Notes: a model not told the origin generated them from the letters alone. A stretch of 64,000 nt of DNA from Hepsetus odoe (GCA_017165825.1 CM029369.1:4528485-4592484); one strand, 5' to 3'. Shown: positions 1 through 12,955, counted from the first letter of the stretch. Numbers and translations are program-made.

Positions 1-787
1 GTTCACTTAAGAATGCAAAAACATAATATTTTATAATATCAGCGTTCCAGGCTTATTGAAGCACAATGATTTCTCTCACCTTTTCATTGCGGATCATGTG
101 CTTGACATGTCTCAGAGGATTGATTTTTGTCACATGGTGACCTGCCTTCAAGCAGAAATCTGAAAACAAATGAGGGTTCAAGACTTTTTCATAATATTGC
201 ATGCGCCTTGAAAGCGGTAGAGCAGATGCAGATGTTTAATACAGTAAATAGTGAATTTGCATATTAAATAAGATCTCTATTAGAAACAAATACCAGACTA
301 CTTCTTCTTTAAACAGCATGCAACTGGTTTATGTCAGGCTGGACATACATGGATACACAGACGTGCAATGCAGTCTTGTCCTTTTTACCCAAGACATTAA
401 AATTTTATCTCCAACCCGTGGGCAGGAGTGTTTGTGTGATGTACAGAAGATTGAATCAGGGGCTCACTCATGTCCCTGCTCAGGTTATCTGGCACAAGAC
501 TACGTGTTGAATCATGATGAGGATGAATCACCACAGACCTGCCAATCCACTTGATGCCTCTGTTTGTGTCCCCAGAGATGAACAGGGCTATAATGTGGAG
601 AGCACCTCATTTTAAAAAAGTTTACAATCACAACAGGACTTAAAGGTGTAAGCTGTTTATTTTTTTTTGTTGTTGTTGTTGTTTTTTTTGTACACTTGCA
701 GCTTTTCCTCAACTTTGCAACTAGACTGCAATTGAAATAGTGCCAAAAATACAGCTGTGCGTACCAGTGATATGAATATTAGAAAAT

Positions 788-928
788 GACTATCCATATC
801 CAGCACCCAGAGAGTAGTGATGGGGACAAATCCTTGTTCAAGAGTAACCCAGGGCAACCTACTGGTCTGGGATTTAAACCCACAACCTTCTGAGCCTGGT
901 CTGTAACCACCAGGCCACCACTGCCCTT
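788..928 (-). mobile_element. SINE A, partial
   Basis: Reverse-oriented head and middle of the tRNA-derived SINE A (GGGCAACCTACTGGTCTGGG, CCAGGCCACCACTGCCC). The tail is missing. Confidence 0.75.
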
Positions 929-1124
929 TACAGAAAGGTCAGTTATGATCAAAAATATTAAAACACTGTTATAAAGCATCAAACACACGTCTACAATCAT
1001 TTTCAGTTCCTACAGTTTATTGAGTTTTAGTCTTATTTTACACCTGCAGATTTTTCATCATGCAGGACTAAACATCAATATCTAAAGCTTGTGAAAAACA
1101 CTTAATTTTTTTCTGAAGGTTGTA

Positions 1125-1245
1125 ACAGCTGTGACAGACTGGCAACCTGTCTAAGATGTTTTCCTGCCTTTTGCCCTATGAGAGCTGGGATAGACTCCAA
1201 CACTGCCTGCAACTCTAATTAGGACAAAGCGGCTCAGAAAATGAT
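1125..1245 (+). mobile_element. DANA/Mermaid-like SINE 3' fragment
   Basis: Contains the 3' module GACTGGCAACCTGTCTAAGA ... TGGGATAGACTCCAACACTG ... GGACAAAGCGGCTCAGAAAA. It lies head to tail with the copy that follows. Confidence 0.6.
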
Positions 1246-1269
1246 TGAGTCAGAGAGTTAGAGAGACTC

Positions 1270-1545
1270 ACAGTGATTGATTCCCAGGCAGGGCGGTCTG
1301 GGTCCTTTCTGTGTGGAGTGGACATGTTCTCCCCGTGTTTGAGCATGTTTCCTCCAGGAGTTCCGGTTTCCTCCCACCGTCCAAAGACGTGTGTGTGTGC
1401 GAGTGTGTTTCTCTGTGTATCTGCTCTGTGATGGACTGATGACCTGCCCAGGGTGTTTCCTCATCTTTTGCTCTGTGGAACTGGGATGACTCCAGAACGC
1501 CCTGTGATTAGGACAAGCAGCTATGAAAATGATTGAGAGAGAGTG
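1270..1545 (+). mobile_element. DANA/Mermaid-like SINE
   Basis: Shows the family's diagnostic blocks ACATGTTCTCCCCGTGTT, GGTTTCCTCCCACCGTCCAA and the 3' module ending near GACAAGCAGCTATGAAAATG. Decayed tRNA-like head at the left. Confidence 0.7.
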
Positions 1546-1590
1546 AGTTTCCAAACTGAAAAACTGAAGTTTAAAATCAAAATTAAAATA

Positions 1591-1828
1591 GGGGCAGTGG
1601 TGGCCTAGTGGTTATGGAGTCGGCCACAGAATTGGAAGATTGTGGGCTAAAACCCCTTACCAGTAGGTTGCCCTGAGGTACCCTTGAGCAAGGTACCGTC
1701 CCCGTCACTGCTCCTCGGCTGCTTTCATAGTGTGTGTTTGCACATGGGTTAAATGCAGAAGTCCAATTTTGTTGTGGTTCACCGTGTGTTTTCACAATGA
1801 CAAGAATTGTCACTTTCACTTCACTTTC
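1591..1828 (+). mobile_element. SINE A, full length
   Basis: Head GGGGCAGTGGTGGCCTAGTG (A-box-like TGGCCTAGTGGTTA), core GGTTGCCCTGAGGTACCCTT, and tail TCACTTTCACTTCACTTT. The head is tRNA-derived, so it is a potential Pol III unit. ORFs in either strand here are shadows. Confidence 0.85.
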
Positions 1829-3654
1829 AAAGCAGTACTGCAGAGCTGAAATATTAGTCTTTTTAACAAATAGGAACAAAAGGTTCTTAAAATGTTCTGA
1901 AAACACTTTGCCTTCTCTAAATTCTGCAAGGCTTTGTGGGGTCATACTTTTTGTGCTAAAAATTACTCTCCAATGCAGCTTCCAATGCAAGCCATGCAAA
2001 ACTATGCTAAAGAAGTAGGCTTCAAGAAGTGTCTGCTTTTAACCAGATAACGCTATAAGAAGATCAGCAAACCATCCAGCCAAACAAACATGTGAGGGAA
2101 TTTCTTTGTTGAAAATAAATTTGTTTCTGAAATGCATGGTGCTTTTACAAGGCAATCTATGCATTTGCGTATAGAGTCTGAGCCTAAAATCATATTAAAT
2201 ACAACAAAAACTCTCTTGCAAGCCGCTAACAGAATGCCTTTCTCAAGCACTTTATCTAGAATGCACCTAATGCACTTTACTAGAGCACTTTACCCTAATT
2301 TCCTAACCAATTATTATTTTTTCACATCTAGTAAAACTCACTTGTTGGGCAACAACCATTGTGCACAGAGCTTAAGCTCACCTCTGTAGTTTCATCTCTA
2401 ACAACAGAATATCTAATAAAACTGAACCTTGGCAGCTGCCAAAGAACAACTAGGTCCCAAAAGCAAAAGGTCTACGAAGCTGAAGCAAATAAAATGGTGC
2501 TCTCCGATTGCATCCTGCAGCTTTCTCACGTTTCATCATGCATAACTGATTCTGACTAACATCAAATAAAATTTACAAACAACTGTTTACATCTGGACCC
2601 GATTCACAGAACCTTGCTTTCTACTGGTTCCCATTGCCTTGCAGCATATGTAATCAGTCCATCTAGTTTCCATCTAGTGTTGCCCCCCAAAAAAACATTG
2701 TGGAACAACACAGGCAAGCAGAGGCCAAATGCTCCATGCACTGAAAAGCTAACTTTGATATAATCGCGTCCATTACACTTTGGTTTGGCTGCTTTTACTG
2801 TCACTTGCTGATGAGGACAAACCTTCACCTGCTGACAGGGGACAATGTGTAATGCCTGAGCCTGTGACTTCCTTCACATGGAGAGATCAAAAATTGTTAT
2901 GAGGATTATTATTGGCAATGTGTTTGGCAAGGCTTCTCAAGTATCACATAATTTCCACTAGGCTGTGACGCAGATTCATAAGAGAGCTGATCTCCTTCCA
3001 GCTGCGTTGTGCTCCCACTACATGTGTCTCAGTCAGAATTAATGCAATTGCTGCTAACATGCTGTTAATAAGCAATAAAAAGTAGAGCAAATATAAAGGT
3101 GGCCAAGTATCATGAACGGCATAGAAAAGATCCTAATCGGTCCTGTTCCCAGGCCCATTTCTTTCATCCCTTCAGCTTCTCAACTTAGAATCTGCATCAT
3201 ACATATGTAACACAAGCACACACTTGCTGACAGAAGTGGGGTGCAATGCATTTAAATATGGAACATAGAGATCCTCTTAAACACTTGCAGAGAAGTGTTT
3301 TTCTTGAGAGACAGGTAGTCGCCCTAGCGGTTTGTGTGCTGGGTGATAGGGAGGCACTGGTGAGGGATTTGTGGGCTATTGTTGATATTTTTCATGGAAA
3401 TATCTGCTGATGCTGACATTTTTAAAAAATGTAGAAATGTGGTCTCTTACCTAATATTATAATGAAATATATCTATTTCTACAAACTATAAATGAGTGAA
3501 TATGAAGTGAAAGAAATTTGATATCAGTTCCGATATTGTGCATTTCTAAGAGGTAGATGACTTAACTAAACTTGAAGACATAAAAGCTAATCAGTGGATT
3601 GCTGTACTTTTAAACATAATTAACTTTAGCTAAGATATTATTAAATAGGAGACC
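1829..3654. other. No gene recognised
   Basis: AT-rich unique-looking sequence. The longest frames (about 94 codons or less) have no domain, splice context or composition that supports a gene. Confidence 0.6.
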
Positions 3655-3850
3655 ATTCAAGTCAAGTCAGTTATATTTATGAGGCACTTTTTTACAACTG
3701 TTTTTGTCACAAAGCAGCTTTACAGAATCCGGGTCCGAGCCCCGAGTAAGTAAGCGGAGGGTGACCGAGGCAGAACTCTCTAAAACTGGAGGAAGAAACC
3801 TTGAGAGGAACCAAGACTCAAAAGGGGAACCCGTCCACCTTTGGTCGACA
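3655..3850 (-). repeat. Dispersed fish repeat ('cacaaagcagctttacagaa' family)
   Basis: Reverse complement of the sequence at 36,085-36,312: shared blocks include CACAAAGCAGCTTTACAGAA and GAAGAAACCTTGAGAGGAAC. Copies recur in many fish genomes (recollection). The class is uncertain. Noncoding. Confidence 0.6.
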
Positions 3851-4886
3851 TCATATAATTAAGAAAGTAAAGAAAGAGAAAGCGCATTTTATAAATTAAT
3901 CGATTTAGAGATGAGTTCTGGGAAAATGCGAGTTGCTATAAGAGTCCATCAGTGTCTGTAATTGGAAGTTCGATGAGCTAATAGTGGTGGTTCTGTTTGA
4001 GTGGGCGGAGCTTATGTTAGCCTTAGTGGCACCAGCTCATGCAGATGATCCGGTCTGATGATCTGAAGTTCAAGGAGGGAGAGGAGTCTGATGATGGTCA
4101 GTTTGAGCTAGAAGACAGTCGATTGAGATGGTGGACTGGCTGGAGATCGGGAAACCATCACAGTAATTGCTGGACTTGGCTGGGAGCCGTTTCCTTTAAG
4201 GAAATACATAAACTGTCCACCATACAGGTTGCAGTGTTAAAACATTGAAGAGAATGGCTCTTAACACTGCTTACAGAAGACAGTTTCACTCTGCATATAT
4301 GTTATTATGAGAATGGGTGCGCAATGGGATAAATACACACTTTATAAGTCACCTGTAGTCACATGGGTAAATTTCATTAGCCATCAACACAGAGCAGGCT
4401 CTTTAAATTCATGGCTGGATGGCTCGACAGTTGGATGGCTCGACAGGCAGTGTTTTCCGTCTCAGACTCCTTCTTGGGGTTATAAATCTTCAGTCCACCC
4501 ATTACAACATCTGAGCTCAGCATGTCCAGTCTTGGAAACTTGGAGCAGGAACTTCTGAGTGATAGGCCTACAGCATGCAACAGTGATCCTACTAATAATG
4601 AAAGAACTTGTGAAATTACATGCTAGATTTATCATATGCATTATGGTCAAAGGGAATGTTAGACACCTATTTCTTTCCCAGACTGTTAGATCTGTAAAAA
4701 AAAAAACTGTTCCTGGCATGTCTCTCAGACTAAGTGCATGTCAAATCAAAACATGCTGTGGTGGTTTGTCAAGAAAACATGTCCAGATTTATTCCTCTAA
4801 TGGCGTGGCTCTATGTTGGATTTAGAAACATGGGAAGTGTCAGTGACAATCTGTCATCTTTAAATACCCAAACAAGGCTCCCACAA

Positions 4887-5126
4887 GGGCAGTGGTGGCC
4901 TAGTGGTTAAGGAGTTGGCCATGGATTGGAGGATGGTGGGTTCACTTCCCACCCCAGTGGGTTGCCCTGAGGTACCCTTGAGCAAAGTACTGTACCCATC
5001 ACTGCTCCCTGGGTGCTTTCAATAGCTGCCCACTGCTGCACATGTGTGTATGGGTTAAATGCAGAGGTCCAATTTCGTTGTGGTGTGCTGTGACCTCGCA
5101 ATGACGAGGGTTGTCACTTTCACTTT
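4887..5126 (+). mobile_element. SINE A, full length
   Basis: Near-complete copy from GGGCAGTGGTGGCCTAGTGG to the TTGTCACTTTCACTTTA tail, with a well-preserved core. Confidence 0.85.
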
Positions 5127-6643
5127 AGTGCAACTTCAGTCTTTTTCACCATCGTCCTGTAAAAGCAGTCAGTCAAAATAGTTTTTTTTGGGAGATAGAG
5201 CTGGGGTGCAATATATGAAATATTTCTAAACATGGTTGGATCCACATCCACAGCACAGCCTGCACCATGCCACGGCTGGAAATGCCCGATTCCACTACCA
5301 TCTGGTCAGCTGTCATCGCAGTCAATTAAAGACCATGAACCACTTCCATTCTAGTACAATGAGACTCTAAAAAGACCTGCCTATACTGACGAATATAATT
5401 TCATCATCCCCATTTCCAGGCATTGTCCAGGCTGGATGTGCGAAAGCCCAGGCTGAGGGCGGAGAAGAGGCAATCATGCTTCCGGCCTGTAAGTGGCACA
5501 TCTGCTACAAGTTATGATGGTCATACAGCAGATGAGCCAAAAGGAAGGCAAACATCTCAGGAGTGATTTATACATATAACTTGCAGGACTGCCATCTTTA
5601 TAAAACAGCTGATTTCATGGAAAGGGGTTTTTAGACTGCATGGCCACAGTCAGTCTAAATGAAAACCTGATCATAGATTGCAATCCAGTTTGCATGAAAA
5701 AGATGAGGCTGCATATTTTGGACCATATACTCAATGAAAGTCAAACAAGGAACAAAATAAAGCTCACTTTTGTGCTTAAGTACTGATGTGGATTTTGAGA
5801 CATTATTATTTTTGGACATGTCTTTGTATCCCTTTGTCTATATCATTCATTTACAAGGTTCCAATTTTGTCTTATTGTTTCATGATTACTAGATAATAAA
5901 ACTGACAAATAAGAAAATAACTGCACAGTTTCCCTTTAACTGGAAACATATTATTGTATTCATTTTCATTAGACTACATAGCTTTGGTGATATCAATGAA
6001 CTAGAGGTGCAAAATGTGTTTTGGTCGGGCTTCAAGTACATAAGCACTACCTTGAATGTCTGTTTATTTGCAGAGGTGGGTCATGTGGGCATATAGAGTA
6101 AAAAGCCTCCCCAGGATTTTGTTTCATTTTGTCATCATGCCATATACGCCCTGAAATACTTGGGTATGTTCCACCAACTGTTAAAGCAGTCATACAGCTG
6201 GACTGTGAAAAATAAAAGAGCTCAACACTGGAAGACATTTCTGGGAAACATGGGCACGCTGGGAAACATGATGGCCTGAACCATGGTAGCAGGTGGGCAT
6301 TTGAGTCATATTTCTATGTACTGGGGTGATGGCCCACTAATTTTGGATTGTACACAACTGCAGAGACCAGTGACCAATAAGCACAATCTGAGTAAAATCT
6401 GCAGAAGAACCAATCAACATCTCCATTCTAGCTTGGACAAATAGCAAATCCGTCATACGTTCAAGTTCAGTGAGGGTAGCTGCAGGTAAAATAATATGGA
6501 AAAATGTTTTTACTGCAAAAATGGTCAGTTACAGGATTACTACACTGATATATTTCACACTGTAAAAAAAAATTTATAAAACATAAAGAACATACAGAAG
6601 AAACAATGCATGCATTCCAGCGCTTAGTGCTACCTTAGCTTCC
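5127..6643. other. No gene recognised
   Basis: Unique-looking AT-rich DNA without a recognisable exon or repeat family. Confidence 0.6.
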
Positions 6644-6895
6644 GGCAGAGGAGGCCTAGTGGTTAGCAATTTGGCCCCAGGATTAGAAGGTCATGGTCTT
6701 TGAATCCCAGACCAGTCGGTTGCCCTGAGGTACCCTTTAGCAAGGTACTGTCCCCATCACTGCTCCCTGGGTGCTTTAAATAGCTGCCCCCCCATTGCAT
6801 GGTGTGTATGGGTGAAATGCAGAGGCTGAATCTTGTTGTGGCTCACTGTGTGCTGTGCCGTCTTTCACAACAATCAAAATAGTCACTTTCACTTT
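6644..6895 (+). mobile_element. SINE A, full length
   Basis: Copy with head GGCAGAGGAGGCCTAGTGG and tail AATAGTCACTTTCACTTTTC; moderately diverged. Confidence 0.82.
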
Positions 6896-8164
6896 TCTTC
6901 TGTTCTTATCTGGGTCCAGCCACAGACTTCATATCAAGAAGTTGGATAGTTTAGACCACACTGTTAGCTGTTCCTTAAAGTAAATTTTGAAGAATATATA
7001 ATAGCGGGTGATGTCTGGATCATGACTTTGGCCTCTACATTTCCATCCTTCTGTTGAATCCTGGTGGGAAAGAATTTTGTAGTGTTTTGTGGGTGCTCTT
7101 TCCCATTATAGCACAAATGTGTACTTTGAAACGGAGCAGTGGGAGGAATGGAGCACCCAGATGGAAAGCTAAAAAAAAAAAAAAAAAAGGAAAAGAAAGA
7201 CTCCTGCACTTTGGAAGATAAATGGCTCCTTGGCTGTGAACTTTTCCTGCACACAAAGGGGCGAGGTGAACAAAGACTCAGCATGGCTTTCAGCTTCAAG
7301 GATCTTGGAGGACAGACAGGAAAGATGAGGAAAAACAAAGGTTCTCTGTTACTGTTAGTATGCACAGATCACAGAACTATAGGGAGAATAGCCTGAAAGA
7401 GAGTAGCCTCACTTAAAGCAGTAGCAGCCAGATGTTCCAGCAGAGACGTTAAGCATTAATGGCTATAGGGACAACTATCGCCACAGGAAATATCTATATT
7501 TAAACCAACTCCGGCTAAGCCAGCCACTACGCAATAACTCTACCCCATCCGTGGAACATGATAGTCTTGAGAAAAAGTGTGGTCAAATAAGCAGTTTGAT
7601 GAAAAGCTGTAAAAATGTAAGAGTGAAACACTATTAGGACCTTATTTAAGACCTCCAGTTGCCACTATCAAAAAATGATCAAGAAACAAATAAAAAAGGG
7701 AGGATAGTAGTGTGTTAACACTGAACTGGGATTGGAAATCAACCATTTTTTGTTGCCTAATCCAAATCTAATTTGACCATTTTCCTGTGGACAGTTTAAG
7801 AATTTAACCCTATCGATTCCAACCCAGAAATAAGAATCTCTTTGAACACATAGAAGGCCCTTAAACTTTCCCATTGAAGGAACACGAAGAATCACAGGTT
7901 CATTAGTTTGACTCTAGCTCAACACAAGTCTAAGCCTTAAATAAGTCAAGCCTAAGGTGCCTTAGTCCTTCCTGTTCTGATCCGACGAGTCAAGCAGACG
8001 GAGATGTCGATGGCGATGACCAAAGAGGGATGAAGCAAGCCATCGACACTGAATAGTATCTATCATCAACTATCAAAATTACTCTTCAAAGACTTTTTGG
8101 AGATGTTGTGTCACAGCCTTGTTAGGGGATTAAATGAGAGAAAAGATATTTGGCTGTTAAACTA
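6896..8164. other. No gene recognised
   Basis: Contains a poly-A tract near 7,170. The 133-codon minus frame at 6,964-7,365 spans this tract, lacks domain signs and is treated as chance. Confidence 0.55.
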
Positions 8165-8570
8165 CTTAACATCATCTTCTTCTTTCGGCTGCTCCTGTTT
8201 AGGGGTCGCCACAACGGATTAACCGTCTCCATTTCTTCCGGTCCTCTGCATCTTCCTCCTTCGCTCCAACCACCTCTCTCACCACATCCATTAACCTCCT
8301 CTTTGGTCTTCCTCTTCTCCTCTTTCCTGTCAGCTCCATCTTCCAACTTTGTTTCCAAAACGTCTAACCTGACCTGTTCCTCTAATATACTCATTTCTAA
8401 TTCTGTCCATCCTCTTCACACCCAACAAAAATCTCAGCATCTTTAACTCTTTGACGCCTCCAGCTCCGCCTCCGGTCTTTTTTTCAGCACCACAGCTCCA
8501 ACCCGTGTAGCATAGCTGGTCTCACTTCCATCCTGTAAACCATCACTTTCACTCTTGAAACTATTTTAAA
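8165..8570 (-). mobile_element. RTE-type LINE 3' end
   Basis: 5'-truncated minus-strand copy. The plus strand begins with the family's 3' terminus (TCTTCTTTCGGCTGCTCCTG) and continues to the region encoding MSILEEQVRLDVLETKLEDG. It is homologous to the copies near 20,010, 39,288, 48,174, 49,622 and 58,423. Confidence 0.8.
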
Positions 8571-9837
8571 TGCTGATCATTGAACAATGTATAATGCCAT
8601 TTGGGTCAGACATTGCTGTAAGTATTTCCTGTTAGAGTTCACTACAATAAATAAACGCAGACGTTATAGTGAAGCTCACAGGCTGACAGAAGCCCTTAGG
8701 AAGCTAGACCTGGACCCAGTGAGAATTCAGTTGTGAAACAAGTGAAGGGAAAACGGGTTAAATTTGTGTTTTTTTTAAATTGCTACTTTAAATGTCTCAT
8801 GAGGGAGATCTTCTTAGACAGCCTTAGAGAAATCATGTACAGCATTCATACACAAGACACAGAGGTCTTACCAAACATCTGCCCTGTGGAATGCACACAG
8901 TCTCAAGCAGTAATCTCAAGTCTGTTCAGCAACTTCTCCTTGTGGAGAACATATGCTTGAGGGGGGAACATTTACTGCAATTGAGCATCCCACAGGGGCA
9001 CAGAGGGAGAGCGTGGAAACTTCCTTCATATGGTGTAATTAATCTGTCTGTGTTTACTGGGAAAGGGCCTCTTACAGTTTTCACTTGCCCCTCTTTTCCT
9101 AAAATGACAGTCTGTGTTATGCTTTATGAGCTCCCTCTCTTATACTCCCCCACTTCTTTTGTTAGTGTGCTGGAGTGCTGTTGTATTTGAGGAAGGTCTA
9201 AACTCAGAGAGACGGTCTGTAAATACTAACAAAAGTCCTCACTAGTCACCGACCCCAGAAAGAAAGTGCAACATATTTTCAAGTGACAGGACAGAAAACA
9301 ATGGGCCAAGAGCACCACTTCAGCAGAGGCAGTAGATATTGTTCTCTCAAGGGAAGGAGGAAAAGGAGAACTGGCACTGCAAGTGTCAGCCTTTAAACAC
9401 TGCAATTAATCTGGGCTTAGACCTGGGATTTTGACCAAGTTCCCAGTTGCCAAACACATAGCCAAGCAAGGGAATCAAGAAAATGGAAAAATGAAATACA
9501 ATTTTGTATTCGTTCCAACATGCAGTTTGTAGAATGAATCGTGAACAGGGTATTGATGTGCATGTGAAGTCTAGCCCATGTGATTTGATTCCACAGAAGA
9601 TTTCCTGTAAGGTAATTGCTGAAAGAAATTATGTTTACAAGCAAATTTAGAGAACGTACAAGCCAGAGAGACAGACTTCCTTATATTTCTAATGCCTTGT
9701 TGAGAAACAGTTCATGTCTCAGCCTCTCGCTTTCAGGGCAGTCTCTGTACCTGACCAGTTTCAGAGGATTGTCACTCAAAGTGACCTAAGTATGAAACTT
9801 TCAAGTAGAGTCCATAGCACTGTCTTTGCACCATCAT

Positions 9838-10058
9838 GGTTCAAACTCACTCATTTTCTTAGCCGCTTGTCCAGGGGGTGCTGGAGCCTATCCCAGCTCT
9901 CACAGAGCAAAAGACAGGGAAACACGCCATCACCAAGTGGACACACAGGCAAACACACTTACACCTACAGGCAGTTTAGCATCTCCAATCCACCAGACCT
10001 GCATGTCTTTGGACGGTAGGAGGAAACCAGAGCTCCTGGAGGAAGCTTACACAGTGTA
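9838..10058 (-). mobile_element. DANA/Mermaid-like SINE, partial
   Basis: Reverse-oriented 3' module and middle (CATTTTCTTAGCCGCTTGTC, GACCTGCATGTCTTTGGACG). It is cut by a SINE A that starts inside its core at 10,061, so the two elements are fused. Confidence 0.7.
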
Positions 10059-10060
10059 AT

Positions 10061-10233
10061 TACCCTTGAGCAAGGTACCGTCCCCGTCACTGCTCCCTGG
10101 GCGCTTTCAGTAGCTGCCCCCTGCTGAACGTTCTTGTGTGTGGGTTAAATGCAGAGGTGTAATTTCGTTGTGCTTCACTGTTTGTTGTGCCGTGTACTCA
10201 CAGTGACAAGAATAATCACTTTCACTTCACTTT
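10061..10233 (+). mobile_element. SINE A, 5'-truncated
   Basis: Begins in the core at TACCCTTGAGCAAGGTACCG and runs to the usual TCACTTCACTT tail. The tRNA-like head is missing. Confidence 0.8.
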
Positions 10234-10897
10234 TCGACCTTTCCACAATATTGAACACAATATTACGTCCAAAATATTAACTAGCAGAGTTTCAGCAGGT
10301 CATGTATGAGGAATCAAACATGAATGCATTGCAAAATGTGTCCCACATGTAAGCTCCAACCATGATGACATGTATGCGAAGTTGCTGATCTTGATGTTTG
10401 GTGTAGAAACAGCAATGAGATCATGACACAGTGTCTGAGTATAATAGAAACCCTGCTGTGATACACTGTCTGCAAATGAGCAATGACAGCTCAGAGTTTG
10501 GGTTGAGAATCGCAGTGAGGTGGGGGGGGGGGGTAGAACAGCAGGGGGAAAAAACGAGAACTAAAGTAGTAGTCCAAGATTTGTGAGCATGCCAGCTCTG
10601 TTTCTACAGCTGCAGCAGGGCGGTGAACATGATCAGAGAGAGAACAATTACACTGCTCATAATGAGGAGCTCTGATTAGCTCTAATGAGAACGGGGGGGT
10701 TGATTGCTTTGTTCAAGAAGCGTTACGGAGGATAGTTGCAGTTAACAGCAGCTTTGTTTATTCCTTAATCATGCCAAATAATTAGTACAAAGGTTTTAAT
10801 GGAGATCACATCAGTTGGACACTGTCACCTTTTTGTACGCAGCCTTTGTATGTATTGTTGTCGGAGTAGTACACCTTAACTATTCCTTTACTCAAGG

Positions 10898-11981
10898 TAC
10901 ACCGTGTGCACAATTATTAGGAGAGTGAGTATTTTGAGGATTCATTTTAATCTGGAACCAATCCAACGCAATCTGTCAATCCAGGATGTTTAAACCCTCA
11001 AACATGAATGTTTTCAAAGGAAACGTGAGTGTGATATATATGTGCACAATTATTAGGCAACTATTAGTGCAGAATTGTTATGCAATTAAATGAAAAATGG
11101 GGGAGAAGCTATTTAAAGCTTTTTCCTAAACCACTGACCGAAGAAAGTGTCTCTAAAAACTGGCAGTAGTTTTGGGAATTGATTTTGAGTCCATCTTCAA
11201 CCCGAAAAAAGGTTCAACTAGCTGATTTTTAATCATGCCAGCCCCTACCAGTACCTCTCCTCCACCTTGCTGGTGTCTGAGTGGAAGTGGAGCTCTGTGC
11301 CTGTTACTGATCCAGCCAGGGGCCCGTTCATCTGGTCCATCAAGAGACACTCTCATCTCATCTCCATCAAATCTGTCTTGAGATATTTCTTGGTCCAGTC
11401 CTGATGTTTCAGCTGATGTGTCTTCTTCAGTGGTGGTGGGGTTTCCGTCTCCCTTACCTTGTCCACGTCTCTGACACTGAACACCTTGTTCTTCTGGACA
11501 CTCCAGGTAGGTGCAGTTCTGGAATATGCAGCACTGGAGGATCATGGGTTCTTGGTAGCTTCATGTTTGATTCTTTTCAAATCTCTGGAAGTTCATTTGT
11601 GTCTTTTTTTCTCAGCACATATCTTGTGACACTGTTGACTGTTTACAATGAACCGTTTGATGGTTCTGTGATCATGCCCCCATATCTGCTGCATCCCTCT
11701 GAAAGACTTTTAAAAATTTCTGACTTTTCAGAGTCAGTTCTCTTTCTTTTTTGTCCCATGTTGCCTGAGGAGGAAAGGAAGCTCCCTAATAATTCTGCAC
11801 ACCTTGATATCAGGTGTTGATCTCCTTAGGCCACGCCCCCCTCATTACACAAATACTCATCACCTGATCTGCTTAAATCCAATCAGCATTCAAGTTTATA
11901 CAGCTTGGAGTTGGAATACATCCAGAAAAATAATGATACGGTCAAAATACTCACTTGCCTAATAATTGTGCACACAGTGTA
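10898..11981 (-). mobile_element. Tc1/mariner-like transposon, deleted, transposase on the minus strand
   Basis: Bounded by TA dinucleotides and near-perfect terminal inverted repeats: CACCGTGTGCACAATTATTAGG on the left (10,900) and CCTAATAATTGTGCACACAGTG on the right (ending 11,979). The subterminal GTGAGTATTTTGA also matches in inverted orientation. A second internal copy of the repeat lies near 11,040. The minus strand holds transposase remnants: ILQCCIFQNCTYLECPEEQG, then GDEMRVSLDGPDERAPGWIS (around the first catalytic Asp) and RHQQGGGEVLVGAGMI. The sequence then passes directly into the 3' flank near 11,150, so the second and third catalytic acidic residues are missing. Non-autonomous relic. 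Confidence 0.88.
11153..11545 (-). pseudogene. Tc1-like transposase fragment
   Basis: A 130-codon open frame of the central transposase, including the region around the first Asp of the DD34E triad (GDEMRVSLDG). The N-terminal DNA-binding part continues toward 11,770 in other frames (frameshifts), and the C-terminal catalytic part is deleted. The plus-strand ORF at 11,404-11,820 is an antisense shadow. Confidence 0.8.
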
Positions 11982-12035
11982 TATATGTTATATTACATAT
12001 GGAATATGTTTGTTATTTTGTCACTTGTGTATTGC

Positions 12036-12227
12036 GGTCAGTAGTGGCCTAGTGCTTAGAGACTAGACCCCAGCATCAAGGGATTGTGGTCTTGAATCCC
12101 AGAGCAGTAGGTTGCCCTGAGGTTTGCTGCTCCCCAGGCAAATAGCTCAGTTAAAAGCAGAGGTTGCATTTTGTTGTGGTTCACTGAGTTCTGTGTTTCA
12201 CATTGACAAATAGTCACTTTCACTTTC
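12036..12227 (+). mobile_element. SINE A, internally deleted
   Basis: Head GTAGTGGCCTAGTGCTTAG with box B-like TCTTGAATCCC and tail AATAGTCACTTTCACTTTCA. Part of the core after GGTTGCCCTGAGG is lost. Confidence 0.78.
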
Positions 12228-12344
12228 AACCTCCAACACTGCCATCATTGGGTGCCTGAGCAAGACTCTTGACCCAGGTAACCTTTTCCCACAGTCCAGT
12301 TACATTCACAACATGAATTTGATATATTAAAATGGCCTCTCGGT

Positions 12345-12480
12345 GTGAGTGTTTGTTTGTCTGTGCCATGGACTGGTGACCTCTCTGGTGCTTCTTAACC
12401 TTTTGCCCTTAAACCAGGATTGACTCCAGAGCTCCACACAGCACTGGTTATGATAAGCAGCTCATATAATGAAAAGATGG
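12345..12480 (+). mobile_element. DANA/Mermaid-like SINE 3' fragment
   Basis: 3' module ATGGACTGGTGACCTCTCTG ... GGATTGACTCCAGAGCTCCA ... GATAAGCAGCTCATATAATG. Confidence 0.55.
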
Positions 12481-12825
12481 AGGCTCCATCTCATTGTACT
12501 CTTACAGTGATAGTACAGGGGTGTTGTATTCTAGACTATGTTCATCCTTGTTAGAGATTGAAGCTGATCTGCTGCAGTTATTGTGAACCATGTTCTTGTC
12601 CTTCATCAGCGGACAGTTTCTGAAGACAGAGCTGGATATATTTGGGTGGTGGAGCCTGAAACACAAGGTTATGCTCTGGGACTCCAGAAACACCAAGTTT
12701 GCTTAGAAACACCAGCTGGATATTACTTTTGTTAAAATTCTCTAAAAAATGAGTCCTAGCTATGAGTGATCTATATCCTGCTTAGCTAACACCTGTTAGT
12801 GCAACATGACATGTTCTTCTTTAAA

Positions 12826-12955
12826 GTTTACATTTTTGGGATTTAGCAGACATTCATTGAATCTTCCATTAATTATCTACAGGGACATTCTCCCTAGAGC
12901 TACTTGGGTCAAAGGACTTGTTCAGTCACACAGTGCTGGCAGTGTTGGAGTTTGT
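12826..12955 (-). mobile_element. V-SINE-like remnant, diverged
   Basis: Reverse-oriented: GGGATTTAGCAGACATTCAT and ACAGGGACATTCTCCCTAGA recall the V-SINE-like copies elsewhere in the window. Strongly decayed. Confidence 0.45.

Noticed and set aside
1583..1999. 138-codon minus frame
   Set aside because: Most of it is reverse translation of a SINE A copy; no domain.
4887..5126. tRNA gene, suggested by A-box- and B-box-like sequences
   Set aside because: The boxes belong to a SINE head; no complete cloverleaf with a 3' acceptor stem is present, and many diverged copies occur.
6964..7365. 133-codon minus frame rich in Phe/Ser
   Set aside because: Crosses a poly-A/T tract; composition-driven, no splice or domain support.
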